Origin: Blastococcus litoris
GTDB taxonomy: Bacteria > Actinomycetota > Actinomycetes > Mycobacteriales > Geodermatophilaceae
Assembly (NCBI RefSeq): GCF_003075095.1
Contig: NZ_QCZF01000006.1
Location: forward strand, 163,881-227,880
Direction of reading: 5' to 3'
Length of the DNA stretch: 64,000 nucleotides
Below the pieces are notes generated by a model. That model was not told the origin of the DNA and did no database searches. It worked only from the letters and a program-made list of their open reading frames with translations. Below are positions 49,962 through 57,381 of this stretch, in pieces. Position numbers and translations under genes: made by a program. The stretch's first letter is position 1, and each line of letters opens with the position of its first letter.

Positions 49962-50029
49962 CACCGGCGGAGGGGGATGCGGCGGACAGGCGCCTTGCCT
50001 GTGCCTGCGGTGGCGGCCACGGTGGTCAC

Positions 50030-50620
50030 ATGAGCAGATCTCCGGAAACGGTGCCCGGGGCGACGCCGGCGGGCGAATCGCTGGTGGACCGGCTGGCCAT
50101 CGCGCGAGAGATGGACGCGGCCCGGGCGTCGCTACACGAGCTGCTCGCCGGCGCCGATGCCGCCGACCTGCGCCGCCCCAGCGACGGCACCCGGTGGACC
50201 AACGAGCAGCTGCTGTTCCACATGGTCTTCGGCTTCCACGTCGTGCGGGTGCTGCTGCCGCTGGTGCGCCTGGTCAGCCGGCTGCCGGCCCCGGTCGGCC
50301 GGGGATGGGCGGCGCTGCTCAACTTCACCACCCGGCCGTTCCACGTCATCAACTACTGGGGATCGGTGGCCGCGGCGCGGGTGTTCGACCACGCCCGGAT
50401 GGGGTCGTTGGCCGACCGCACGACCGCTGCGCTGAAACGCCAGCTGGACCGCGAGCCCGAAGAGGCGCTGCACCGCGGCATGCCGTTCCCGACCGGGTGG
50501 GACCCGTATTTCGGCTTCATGTCGCTGGCCGACGTGTACCGGTATCCGGCCCGGCACTTCGAGCATCACCGCCGCCAGCTCACCCTTGCCGCCGCGGCCC
50601 CGAAGCGACCGGCCGGGTGA
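50030..50620 (+). CDS. DinB-like four-helix protein
   Basis: The 196-residue protein looks like the DinB/YfiT superfamily of metal-binding four-helix bundles. EQLLFHMVFGFHVVRV supplies an early histidine and RHFEHHRRQLTLAA a C-terminal histidine cluster. Some relatives are thiol transferases that use bacillithiol or mycothiol. Its function is unknown. It lies 68 nt after cadD on the element and could be part of the same metal-response cargo. Confidence 0.7.
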   Translation: MSRSPETVPGATPAGESLVDRLAIAREMDAARASLHELLAGADAADLRRPSDGTRWTNEQLLFHMVFGFHVVRVLLPLVRLVSRLPAPVGRGWAALLNFTTRPFHVINYWGSVAAARVFDHARMGSLADRTTAALKRQLDREPEEALHRGMPFPTGWDPYFGFMSLADVYRYPARHFEHHRRQLTLAAAAPKRPAG

Positions 50621-50776
50621 CGCCGCCATCAGCGCAGGGCCAACACCGGACCGGATGAACAGACACCGCGACGGCTTGCGTGCAAGGAGTCGGCCGGTGC
50701 CCGTCGCTGGCCGACATCGTTCCCCGTCTGCCGATCGCTTGACCGCCGACCCGGATGGGCACCGGGCGGTGCCGTC

Positions 50777-50944
50777 CTACCGGCGGCCGATCCGGGTCGC
50801 GGCCCACAACCCGCAGCGGCGGCAGATGTAGACGCCCGGGGTGGCGCCGAGCTCGTGCACGGCCGTCACCGGCAGGTCGCGGCCACAGCAGCCGCACGAC
50901 CGGATCTCGTCGGTGCCGACGAGCCGGCGGCCGGGCAGCCTCAC
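50777..50944 (-). CDS. Tiny zinc-ribbon protein
   Basis: This 55-residue frame encodes CGCCGRDLP and, 20 residues later, CRRCGLW, a two-knuckle zinc ribbon. It starts at GTG 50944, overlapping the stop of the thioredoxin-fold gene by 4 nt, so the two form a minus-strand operon. No family is recognised. The overlap and the intact cysteine pairs argue that it is a real gene. Confidence 0.6.
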   Translation of the reverse strand: MRLPGRRLVGTDEIRSCGCCGRDLPVTAVHELGATPGVYICRRCGLWAATRIGRR

Positions 50945-51240
50945 TGCAGGACCGCGAGCAACTGGTCGACCGTCGGTGATCCGGCCAGGCCGTCCGCAGT
51001 GCGGTACACCCGGCAGGACAGGCCGACCGGGGCAGCGGGATTTGCGAACGGGTCCCGCCCGTCCACCAGCACCGTCGGCGACCCGCGGAACCGCGCGGCC
51101 TCGGCCTGCTCCGGGGTGCTGACCAGGCGGCGCTGCACACGCACGTCGTCGCGGCCGGCGCGGGCCAGCGCTTCCTGCAGCCGCTGGTCAGCCACCTGCC
51201 AGGTCGTGCACCCGTCGAAGTACAGCAGCGTCACGTCCAT
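50941..51240 (-). CDS. Thioredoxin-fold protein of the DF/alkylmercury-lyase-annotated family
   Basis: The 99-residue protein begins VTLLYFDGCTTWQVADQRLQEAL and contains RFRGSPTVLVDGRDPF and GLSCRVYRT. This matches a conserved actinobacterial family often labelled thioredoxin-like or alkylmercury lyase. Only one active-site cysteine is present (DGCTTW), with a second in LSCRVY, so classical disulfide exchange is doubtful. Its place on a metal-resistance island suggests a thiol or metal role, which is inference. Confidence 0.75.
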   Translation of the reverse strand: MDVTLLYFDGCTTWQVADQRLQEALARAGRDDVRVQRRLVSTPEQAEAARFRGSPTVLVDGRDPFANPAAPVGLSCRVYRTADGLAGSPTVDQLLAVLQ

Positions 51241-51478
51241 GCCCGGAGAACCTCCCGCCTCAGCGCCGTCTTCCCGCGGTTGCGTGGCCGCGGGCCGGGC
51301 GCAGTCGCGGCAGATGTGCGACGCCGGGCGCGGGCGGCCAGGGAGCGCGACGGCCCGCCCCGAACGTGTGACGGGCGCATACGCCTTGACTCCCCGAATC
51401 GCTTCGTCGGTGGCACCCTGTAGACACGTGGGTGTGGACGTCCTTGTGGAGGGACGTGTGGATGAAGGAGGGGTGCTC

Positions 51479-51691
51479 GTGTCGATCGCGGAGAGCAATG
51501 CGTCCGTCGAAGCGAAGGAGCTCACCCCCGAGGAAGCTGCCGTCGCCTTCGACCGGATCGCCCGCCGTGCCCTGGACCTGAGCGGGGAGGACTTCCTCGT
51601 CGCCCTGGACGAGGGCACGTTCGACGACGTCGATCCTGATGCCCATCCCGGGCTGCTCGACGTGCTCATGGCCCTGCCCCTCGTGCGCTGA
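51479..51691 (+). CDS. Unrecognised 70-residue acidic protein, first gene of a two-gene module
   Basis: I do not recognise this protein. It is acidic and probably helical (LTPEEAAVAFDRIARRALDLSGEDFLVALDEGTF), then DPDAHPGLLDVLMALPLVR. Fusion-like pairing with a larger downstream gene 6 nt away, small size and acidity recall antitoxins. GGAGGGG lies about 6 nt before GTG 51479; GTG 51473 is possible. TTGACT at 51386 could be a -35 element, but no well-spaced -10 is seen. Confidence 0.6.
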   Translation: MSIAESNASVEAKELTPEEAAVAFDRIARRALDLSGEDFLVALDEGTFDDVDPDAHPGLLDVLMALPLVR

Positions 51692-51697
51692 CGACTC

Positions 51698-52267
51698 GTG
51701 CCGGGAGCGTCGCCGTATCAAGCGGTCGAGGCGTTCCTGACCCCTCTTGAGCGGGCGGTTGCCTGCCTCGGAGTCGGCAAGATCGTCGTTTCGCCGGGCG
51801 GCCGCGCCACCGCGGGCAAGACGCACCTGTGGAGCCTCAACGGCGGCGACGGCCTCCTCCTGCGTGGTGACGCAGCCGGCTGCCGGTTCCTGGCGTCCAT
51901 GCATTATCGGATCGTCCCGACCGACCCCGAGAGGTACGACATCGAGCAGGGGCGCTGGCGGGTCACCACCTCGGCTTACCTGTACGAGTTCAGGACTCCG
52001 GACAACGCGAAGCTGTGGGCGATGCACTGGCACCCGACCGGTCGGAGTCACGCCACCTTCCCGCACCTCCACCTCTACACCGTCCGACCTGACGGGCACT
52101 TCGTCACGCCGCGACAGACCCTCGAGTCGGCGGTGCAGTGGTGCATTGAGATGGGCGGGGAGCCGCAGAATCCCCGGTGGCGCACCGTGCTGGCCGAGTC
52201 CGAGGGCATCCACCAGCTCTACCGATCCTGGTCGGAGGACCCGCCATCGCCACCAGCGGATCGGTGA
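51698..52267 (+). CDS. Unrecognised 189-residue protein, possible toxin-like partner
   Basis: No family is certain. The protein has the tract FLASMHYRIVPTDPERYDIEQGRWRVTTSAYLYEF and then LWAMHWHPTGRSHATFPHLHLYT, a histidine-rich beta region. The dHWHP...FPHLHL pattern faintly recalls DUF6516/TumE-type toxins, which have a conserved F-P-H-x-H near an aromatic core. It begins 6 nt after the small acidic gene, so the two are probably co-expressed. A toxin-antitoxin reading is inference only. Confidence 0.6.
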   Translation: MPGASPYQAVEAFLTPLERAVACLGVGKIVVSPGGRATAGKTHLWSLNGGDGLLLRGDAAGCRFLASMHYRIVPTDPERYDIEQGRWRVTTSAYLYEFRTPDNAKLWAMHWHPTGRSHATFPHLHLYTVRPDGHFVTPRQTLESAVQWCIEMGGEPQNPRWRTVLAESEGIHQLYRSWSEDPPSPPADR

Positions 52268-52641
52268 CGTCAGCCCTCCCGCGCCGAAGCAGAACGTGGG
52301 CGGTCAGCCGAGTGTCTACTCCGCTTCCCCATAACCAGCTCGCCTCCGACTGTGCAGCGCCGGGGGAAGGGTGGGCCGCAGGCCCATCCCGCAGGGACGC
52401 GCAGCGCCCTTCCGGCGGCCGGCGCAGTCGGAGAGGCTCCTGCGGGGATGGGGCGGGTGCCGCCTCCGAACGCAGCAGTCGGAGCGACGGCTGTGATGCG
52501 TCCAGTCCGCACACAGTCCGCAGATAGTCCGCAAAACGGCCGAAAACGGCCAACATCGCCCGACGACGGCCGACGATGAAAGCGCTGGTCAGGATGGGTT
52601 TTCAGTCATAGCCCATTCTGTCAAACCACCCCTCGGTCGAT
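52268..52641. other. Gene-free right end of the element
   Basis: No convincing gene is present. The stretch contains a small hairpin near 52373-52389, the three 11-bp-spaced repeats at 52505-52533, and an A/T-richer segment from 52575 to 52625 immediately before attR. Confidence 0.6.
52505..52533. repeat. Right arm-type integrase sites, three repeats at 11-bp period
   Basis: GTCCGCA occurs at 52505, 52516 and 52527, in the same orientation and with the same 11-bp period as the left set. They lie about 110 bp inside attR. Confidence 0.72.
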
Positions 52642-52684
52642 TTTGCAAGGCGGGGGTTAGGGGTTCGATTCCCCTCGTCTCCAC
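52642..52684. repeat. attR core (43-bp partial tRNA-Ala copy)
   Basis: This is the perfect copy of 42829-42871. It lacks the 5' half of a tRNA, so it is not a functional tRNA gene but the right junction of the element. Confidence 0.93.
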
Positions 52685-52697
52685 CCACCGCTGACGA

Positions 52698-53321
52698 TCA
52701 GGCCGGCGACGCTTCGCCCGCCGGCGGCCGGCCGTAGGCGACCGCTGACCGCACCGCTTCCGGCGCGGCGGCGACCAGCTGCTGGTCCGGACGGGCGCCC
52801 AGCGCGTCGTTCACCGTCGAGAACGCGATCCGCAGCGCGACGTACAGCGTCATCGCGGCGATCTGCGCGTCGTCCAGCCCTGCCTCCCGCAGCGCAGCGA
52901 CGTCGCCGGCCGTCGTCGCGTTGGGGTCTCGGGCCAGCTGCCGCGCCCACCGGGCCAGGGCACGGTCGCCCACTCCCAGGCCGTCGTCCTTACCCCGGAG
53001 CACGGCCGCGGCGACGTCGTCGCCGGCCTCCCCCGCGAGCCGCTTCCCCCACGCCAGCGAGCAGTGGGGGTCGCCCAACGCGCCGGCGGACGCCGCCACG
53101 AGGACACCCCGCTGCCGGAAGGAGAGCCCCGCGGCGGCGCCGGCCTGCTTCAGCAGCTCGGTCAGCCCGTCGTGCAGATCCGGCTGGTGCGCCCAGGCGT
53201 GCGAGAGGTTCATGACGTAGCCCATGTCGCCCCGGTCGTCGGCGAACAGGCGCGAGGCACCCGGGGACGGGGCCGGGGGAGCCAGGAATCCGGTGTCCGG
53301 CAGCGTGGGGTCGCTCGTCAT
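52698..53321 (-). CDS. Carboxymuconolactone decarboxylase/AhpD-like protein
   Basis: The 207-residue all-helical protein has an AhpD-like core: RQRGVLVAASAGALGDPHCSLAWGKRLAGE, with the acidic/cysteine-histidine region in DPHCSLAWG rather than the canonical CxxC. It may be a peroxidase-related or hydrolase relative; the reaction is not assigned. GGAGG lies about 6 nt before the ATG on the minus strand. It is the first chromosomal gene right of the element and is divergent from ppiA. Confidence 0.82.
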   Translation of the reverse strand: MTSDPTLPDTGFLAPPAPSPGASRLFADDRGDMGYVMNLSHAWAHQPDLHDGLTELLKQAGAAAGLSFRQRGVLVAASAGALGDPHCSLAWGKRLAGEAGDDVAAAVLRGKDDGLGVGDRALARWARQLARDPNATTAGDVAALREAGLDDAQIAAMTLYVALRIAFSTVNDALGARPDQQLVAAAPEAVRSAVAYGRPPAGEASPA

Positions 53322-53402
53322 GCGGGTCCTCCGGGGGCGGGGCGGTGTCGGCGGCAACCTAGCCCGCCGGCCCTGGTCGGCGGCAGGCCAGCGGTCGTGG
53401 AT

Positions 53403-53416
53403 GTTCCACGTGGAGC
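53403..53416. promoter_or_regulatory. parS-like site, one mismatch, between CMD-like gene and ppiA
   Basis: GTTCCACGTGGAGC differs from the parS core at one position. It lies in an intergenic region about 27 kb right of oriC. Confidence 0.6.
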
Positions 53417-53468
53417 GCCGCCGGGAACCGGCCGGTCGTGCCCCGCTGATCGGTGGCAGAGTGGAGCC

Positions 53469-54002
53469 GTGACTGAATCGACTCCCGCCCGCCGCGCGGT
53501 GCTGCACACGAACCACGGCGACATCACCGTGGACCTGTTCCCCGACCACGCCCCCAAGACGGTCGCGAACTTCGCCGACCTCGCCGAGGGCGCCCGTGAG
53601 TGGACCCACCCCGAGACGCGTCAGAAGACGACGGACCCGCTGTACGACGGCACGATCTTCCACCGGGTCATCTCCGGCTTCATGATCCAGGGCGGTGACC
53701 CGCTGGGTCAGGGCTACGGCGGCCCCGGCTACCAGTTCGGCGACGAGTTCCACCCCGAGCTCTCGTTCGACCGCCCCTACCTCCTGGCGATGGCGAACGC
53801 CGGCCCGGGCACCAACGGCTCGCAGTTCTTCATCACCGTCGGGCCGACCCCGCACCTCAACCGCAAGCACACGATCTTCGGCGAGGTGGCCGACCAGGCC
53901 AGCCGCGACGTCGTCGACCGCATCGCCACCACCCCCACCGCCCGCGGCGACCGTCCCGTCGAGGACGTCGTCATCCAGTCCGTCGAGGTGCAGCGCAGCT
54001 GA
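53469..54002 (+). CDS. ppiA: Peptidyl-prolyl cis-trans isomerase (cyclophilin)
   Basis: The 177-residue cytoplasmic cyclophilin shows the catalytic FHRVISGFMIQGGDPLGQGYGG, then LAMANAGPGTNGSQFFIT and HTIFGEV, with the active-site Arg in FHR. It catalyses proline isomerisation. The position between the tRNA-Ala locus and rhomboid/PH genes matches Rv0009. CAGAGT lies 7 nt before GTG 53469, hinting at a leaderless start; a Shine-Dalgarno is lacking. Confidence 0.97.
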   Translation: MTESTPARRAVLHTNHGDITVDLFPDHAPKTVANFADLAEGAREWTHPETRQKTTDPLYDGTIFHRVISGFMIQGGDPLGQGYGGPGYQFGDEFHPELSFDRPYLLAMANAGPGTNGSQFFITVGPTPHLNRKHTIFGEVADQASRDVVDRIATTPTARGDRPVEDVVIQSVEVQRS

Positions 54003-54019
54003 CGACGAACTCCGGCGAC

Positions 54020-54076
54020 GGCCCCGTCCCGGGGCCCACCCCGAGCGAGCGAGGGGTGGGCGGGACGGGGTCCTCC
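54020..54076 (+). repeat. Structured 57-bp repeat, copy B (after ppiA)
   Basis: Second copy of the element at 26231-26287, 48/57 identical without gaps. Its inner stem differs from copy A by paired changes that keep base pairing. It starts 18 nt after the ppiA stop, and its right arm includes the start codon of the rhomboid gene. Confidence 0.7.
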
Positions 54077-54910
54077 TGCTACCGGCACCCGGACCGGCCG
54101 ACCGGCATCTCCTGCACGCGGTGCGGTCGGCCGATCTGCCCGGAGTGCATGATCCCGGCCTCGGTGGGCTTCCAGTGCCCCGAGTGCGTCCGGGAGGGCA
54201 ACGCCTCCGTGCGCCAGGTCCGCCGGGGCAGCGGGCTGCGGTCGGCGGGGCGCCGCTGGGGCGCGGTGACCCTCACGCTCATCGCGCTGAACGTCGCGAT
54301 GTTCGTGGTCACCGCGATCTCGGCGGTCTCCGTGGGCAACCCGCCCATGGACAACTACCGGTCGCCGGTGTTCGCCGACCTGGCGCAGATGCCGGTCCTC
54401 GTGCAGCTGGGCGAGTGGTGGCGCCTGCTCACCGCCGCGTTCCTGCACATCGGGCCTCTGCACCTGGCCATGAACATGCTGGCGCTGCTCCTGTTCGGCT
54501 CCGAGCTCGAGCGGCAGCTGGGCCGGTGGCGGTTCCTCGGCGTCTACCTGGTGTCCGCGCTCGGCGGCGCCACGGCGATCCAGCTCTTCGGTTTCCCCGG
54601 CGGGTACGTCGCCGGCGCCTCCACGGCGCTCTACGGCCTCCTGGGCGCCCTCGGCGTGCTGCTCGTCGCCAGCCGGCAGGACATCCGCGGCTTGCTCACC
54701 CTGCTGGCCATCAACGTGTTCATCAGCTTCCTGCCCGGTGTCTCGCTGCTGGGCCACCTCGGCGGACTGGTGGCCGGGGCGCTGGCCGCGGCCGTCCTCG
54801 TCGCCACCCGCCGGCGGGAGAAGCTCCAGCTGCCGGGTCTGGCCGCGCTGGGCGTCCTCCTCGCCGTGGTCGCCGCGACGGCGCCGACGATCGCGGTGCT
54901 GAGCCTCTAG
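54056..54910 (+). CDS. Rhomboid family intramembrane serine protease with N-terminal zinc finger
   Basis: The 284-residue protein has a B-box-like zinc finger at the N-terminus (CYRHPDRPTGISCTRCGRPICPEC with a final CPECV) and then six or so membrane helices. Rhomboid motifs are WWRLLTAAFLHIGPLHLAMNM, the catalytic serine in GASTALYGLLGA and the histidine in LLGHLGGLVAG. It cleaves membrane proteins within the bilayer. The only start upstream of the zinc finger is GTG 54056, inside the structured repeat. Its stop overlaps the convergent PH-like gene by 3 nt. Confidence 0.93.
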   Translation: MGGTGSSCYRHPDRPTGISCTRCGRPICPECMIPASVGFQCPECVREGNASVRQVRRGSGLRSAGRRWGAVTLTLIALNVAMFVVTAISAVSVGNPPMDNYRSPVFADLAQMPVLVQLGEWWRLLTAAFLHIGPLHLAMNMLALLLFGSELERQLGRWRFLGVYLVSALGGATAIQLFGFPGGYVAGASTALYGLLGALGVLLVASRQDIRGLLTLLAINVFISFLPGVSLLGHLGGLVAGALAAAVLVATRRREKLQLPGLAALGVLLAVVAATAPTIAVLSL

Positions 54911-55320
54911 CGCGCCGTCGGGTCCATCCCCCGCAGGGCCCGGGCCACCGCCTCCGGGTCGGCGCCCAGGTCGCGGCGGCCCAGGACCACCAGCACGCCG
55001 TCGTCGTCGGGACCGGAAGCCGTGTCGAGCTCCAGCGTGCGGCCGCGCATGCCGAGCCGGCGGGTCTCGCGCACGCGGACCTGCAGCCGGGCCCAGGGCA
55101 GGTGGTGCCCACCGGAGACGTTCCGGACGTCGACCCCGTCGGGCCCGGCGGCCAGCCGCGGGCGGGTCAGCAGGTCCCGGACGGCCAGGCCGAGCACGAG
55201 CAGCGCGCCGGCACCGACGAGGACCCGCCCCGCGGCGTCGAGGACGACGACGGCGAGCGCGAGACCGACGCCCAGCACCGCCAGCGCGACCGTCTCACCG
55301 GCCCGGGGTGACCACTGCAC
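54907..55320 (-). CDS. PH-domain-like membrane protein (Rv0010c position)
   Basis: The 137-residue protein has two hydrophobic segments (VALAVLGVGLALAVVVL and VLVGAGALLVLGLAV) followed by a bacterial PH-like domain (RPRLAAGPDGVDVRNVSGGHHLPWARLQ and LELDTAS). Its function is unknown. The convergent position next to the rhomboid gene and near crgA matches the mycobacterial locus. Confidence 0.82.
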   Translation of the reverse strand: MQWSPRAGETVALAVLGVGLALAVVVLDAAGRVLVGAGALLVLGLAVRDLLTRPRLAAGPDGVDVRNVSGGHHLPWARLQVRVRETRRLGMRGRTLELDTASGPDDDGVLVVLGRRDLGADPEAVARALRGMDPTAR

Positions 55321-55350
55321 GGGCCCAGCCTGCCAGTGGACCGCTCGTCC

Positions 55351-55356
55351 TACGAT
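55351..55356 (+). promoter_or_regulatory. -10 element (TACGAT) for the thiolase gene
   Basis: TACGAT lies 50 nt before ATG 55407. Transcription would start near 55363, leaving a leader of about 44 nt that contains the GAGGAG ribosome site. Confidence 0.45.
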
Positions 55357-55406
55357 CGGTCAGGGCTGACCGTTCGGCGCCCGGACCGTCGTCGAGGAGT
55401 TCGACC

Positions 55407-56564
55407 ATGCGAGATGCCGTCATCTGCGCCGCCGTGCGCACCCCGGTGGGCAAGCGCGGCGGAGGGCTGTCCGGCGTGCACGCCGTGGACCTCTCCGCCC
55501 ACGTCCTCACCGCCCTGGCCGAGCGCTCGGGCATCGACCCGGGCGTGGTCGAGGACGTCTTCTGGGGCTGCGTGAGCCAGGTCGGGGAGCAGACGTTCAA
55601 CATCGGCCGCACCGCCGTGCTGGCGGCCGGCTGGCCCGAGAGCGTGCCGGGCACGACGATCGACCGTCAGTGCGGCTCCTCGCAGCAGGCCGTGGCCTTC
55701 GCCGCCGCGACCGTGATCAGCGGCCAGGCCGACGTCGTCGTCGCCGGCGGCGTCGAGTCGATGAGCCGCGTCCCGATGGGGGCCGCCCGGGGCGACGGCT
55801 CGGCGGGGAAGCCGCTCGGCCCGCTGTTCATGGAGCGCTACGGCGGCGTCCACCCGAACCAGGGCATCGGCGCGGAGATGATCGCCGAGCGCTGGGGCTT
55901 CTCCCGCACCCAGCTCGACGAGTTCTCCCTGGCCTCGCACGAGAAGGCGGCGAAGGCGCAGGCCGACGGTGCCTTCGACGAGGAGATCGCCCCGGTGACC
56001 ACCCCCGAGGGCGTCGTCAGCGCCGACGAGGGGATCCGGCCGGGCGGCACCCTGGAGAAGCTCGGGTCGCTGAAGACCCCGTTCAAGGAGGACGGCGTCA
56101 TCAGCGCGGGCAACGCCAGTCAGATCTCCGACGGTGCCGCGGCCCTGCTCGTGACCACCAGCGACAAGGCCCGCGAGCTCGGGCTGACCCCGCTGGTGCG
56201 CATCCACACCACGGTGATGGCCGGGGACGACCCGGTCATCATGCTGACCGCCCCGATCCCCGCGACGCAGAAGCTGCTCGCCCGGTCCGGGCTGTCGATC
56301 GGGGACATCGGCGTCTACGAGGTGAACGAGGCGTTCGCGCCGGTGCCCATGGCTTGGCTCGCCGACACCGGTGCCGACGAGGCCCGGCTGAACCCGCGGG
56401 GCGGTGCCATCGCCCTGGGTCACCCGCTCGGCGGCTCCGGCGCCCGCATCATGACCACGCTCATCCACCAGATGCGGGCCGACGGCATCCGCTACGGCCT
56501 CCAGACGATGTGCGAGGGCGGCGGCACGGCCAACGCGACCGTGCTGGAGCTGCTCGACAGCTGA
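55407..56564 (+). CDS. Acetyl-CoA C-acyltransferase (thiolase)
   Basis: The 385-residue thiolase has the acyl-binding Cys89 in DRQCGSSQQA, the EVNEAFAPVP histidine-asparagine region, GGAIALGHPLGGSG with the catalytic histidine, and the final cysteine in CEGGGTANA. It breaks or forms beta-ketoacyl-CoA, most probably in fatty-acid oxidation; the substrate range is unknown. GAGGAG lies 7 nt before the ATG. It is an insertion relative to the mycobacterial ppiA-crgA order. Confidence 0.95.
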   Translation: MRDAVICAAVRTPVGKRGGGLSGVHAVDLSAHVLTALAERSGIDPGVVEDVFWGCVSQVGEQTFNIGRTAVLAAGWPESVPGTTIDRQCGSSQQAVAFAAATVISGQADVVVAGGVESMSRVPMGAARGDGSAGKPLGPLFMERYGGVHPNQGIGAEMIAERWGFSRTQLDEFSLASHEKAAKAQADGAFDEEIAPVTTPEGVVSADEGIRPGGTLEKLGSLKTPFKEDGVISAGNASQISDGAAALLVTTSDKARELGLTPLVRIHTTVMAGDDPVIMLTAPIPATQKLLARSGLSIGDIGVYEVNEAFAPVPMAWLADTGADEARLNPRGGAIALGHPLGGSGARIMTTLIHQMRADGIRYGLQTMCEGGGTANATVLELLDS

Positions 56565-56578
56565 ACGCGCACCCGTCC

Positions 56579-56611
56579 GCAGGGCGGTTCCCCGTCGGGG
56601 AGCCGCCCTGC
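56579..56611 (+). terminator. Intrinsic terminator after the thiolase gene
   Basis: A 15-bp stem with one G-U pair (56579-56593 with 56597-56611) and a 3-nt loop lies 14 nt after the stop codon. Confidence 0.8.
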
Positions 56612-56994
56612 GCCGTCCCCGGCCGCGGTGCGGTCCGGAGGACCGCCACGTCACCGGACCGACCGTTCCGTCGCCACACGGTTCCCATCCGTCACCGCCA
56701 CGCGTGTACGCGCAGGTCAGCACGGGTAGAGGCCCGTGGCGGTCACCGGTCCACCCCTGCCCGCATGTCGACACGTCCACAGCCGTATGCACAGCTGGGG
56801 ACAGACTCACACGGGTGTAGTTACCCCCGTGGTGCTCCCGCCACATGAGCCCCATCCGTGGCATAAGCGCAGGTCACAGCGGTGCGGGTCCGTTCCGTCT
56901 CTCCACACGCGGTGGACAACCCTGGGGGTGGAGCGCCATGTCGACCTGTGGACGCACGCCGGGTCTGTGCACAGCGTCCGCACCGCGCACGGCA
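56612..56994. other. Gene-free region with a cluster of DnaA-box-like sequences
   Basis: No credible gene lies here. Sequences close to the DnaA box occur at 56773-56781 (7/9), 56796-56804 (7/9, reverse), 56911-56919 (GGTGGACAA, 8/9, reverse), 56947-56955 (7/9, reverse) and 56966-56974 (7/9, reverse). The density resembles that of oriC, 30 kb away. Confidence 0.5.
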
Positions 56995-57028
56995 GAGGCC
57001 CCCGTCCCCGGGTGGGGACGAGGGCCTC
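56995..57028 (-). terminator. Hairpin terminator downstream of crgA
   Basis: A 15-bp stem with one mismatch (56995-57009 with 57014-57028) lies 22 nt beyond the crgA stop codon. Confidence 0.7.
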
Positions 57029-57050
57029 GTGCAGCCGGCGAAGCTGGCGG

Positions 57051-57323
57051 TCAGCGCCAGCGCATCGACATGACCAGCCCGGCGACCATCGCGCCGAAGC
57101 CGATCGCGAAGTTCCAGGCGCCCAGCGAGACCATGAACGGGATCTTGTCGCCGGCGACGTAGTACACGACGATCCACAGCAGGCCGATCAGCATCAGCGC
57201 GACCATGAGCGGGGCGTACCAGCGCGGGCTCGGCTGGGCGGCCCGCGCCTGCGCCGACCGCGGCTGCAGCACCGTGTCCGGCGGCGTGTAGGCCGACTTC
57301 TTGCGCACCTTGGACTTGGGCAC
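57051..57323 (-). CDS. crgA: Cell division protein CrgA
   Basis: The 90-residue membrane protein starts PKSKVRKKSAYTPP, the CrgA signature. Two membrane helices follow (WYAPLMVALMLIGLLWIVVYYV and FAIGFGAMVAGLVMSM), and the chain ends MRWR. CrgA recruits divisome proteins and modulates FtsZ-ring use in actinobacteria. It is divergent from the DUF881 gene as in Rv0011c/Rv0012. Confidence 0.95.
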   Translation of the reverse strand: MPKSKVRKKSAYTPPDTVLQPRSAQARAAQPSPRWYAPLMVALMLIGLLWIVVYYVAGDKIPFMVSLGAWNFAIGFGAMVAGLVMSMRWR

Positions 57324-57381
57324 CTGACGTTCTCCCTTCCGCGGGCCGGGCTGTCACCCCCGTCCGCAACCGCCCCCAGCC

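Larger units (their letters stand above)
42829..52684. mobile_element. 9.8-kb integrative mobilizable element in tRNA-Ala with cadmium-resistance genes
   Basis: The element is bounded by 43-bp perfect repeats of the tRNA-Ala 3' end. From the left it encodes a tyrosine integrase, an excisionase-like protein and a MobF relaxase on the minus strand. Then come cadC-like, methyltransferase-fragment, cadD-like and DinB-like genes on the plus strand, a minus-strand thioredoxin-fold/zinc-ribbon pair, and a plus-strand two-gene module. I see no type IV secretion, FtsK/Tra or replication-initiator gene, so it is probably mobilized by another conjugative element. It interrupts an otherwise conserved chromosomal order. 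Confidence 0.9.

Noticed and set aside
52642-52684. Apparent second tRNA-Ala
   Set aside because: Only the 3' half from the anticodon loop is present, with no 5' acceptor strand or D-arm. It is the attR copy.
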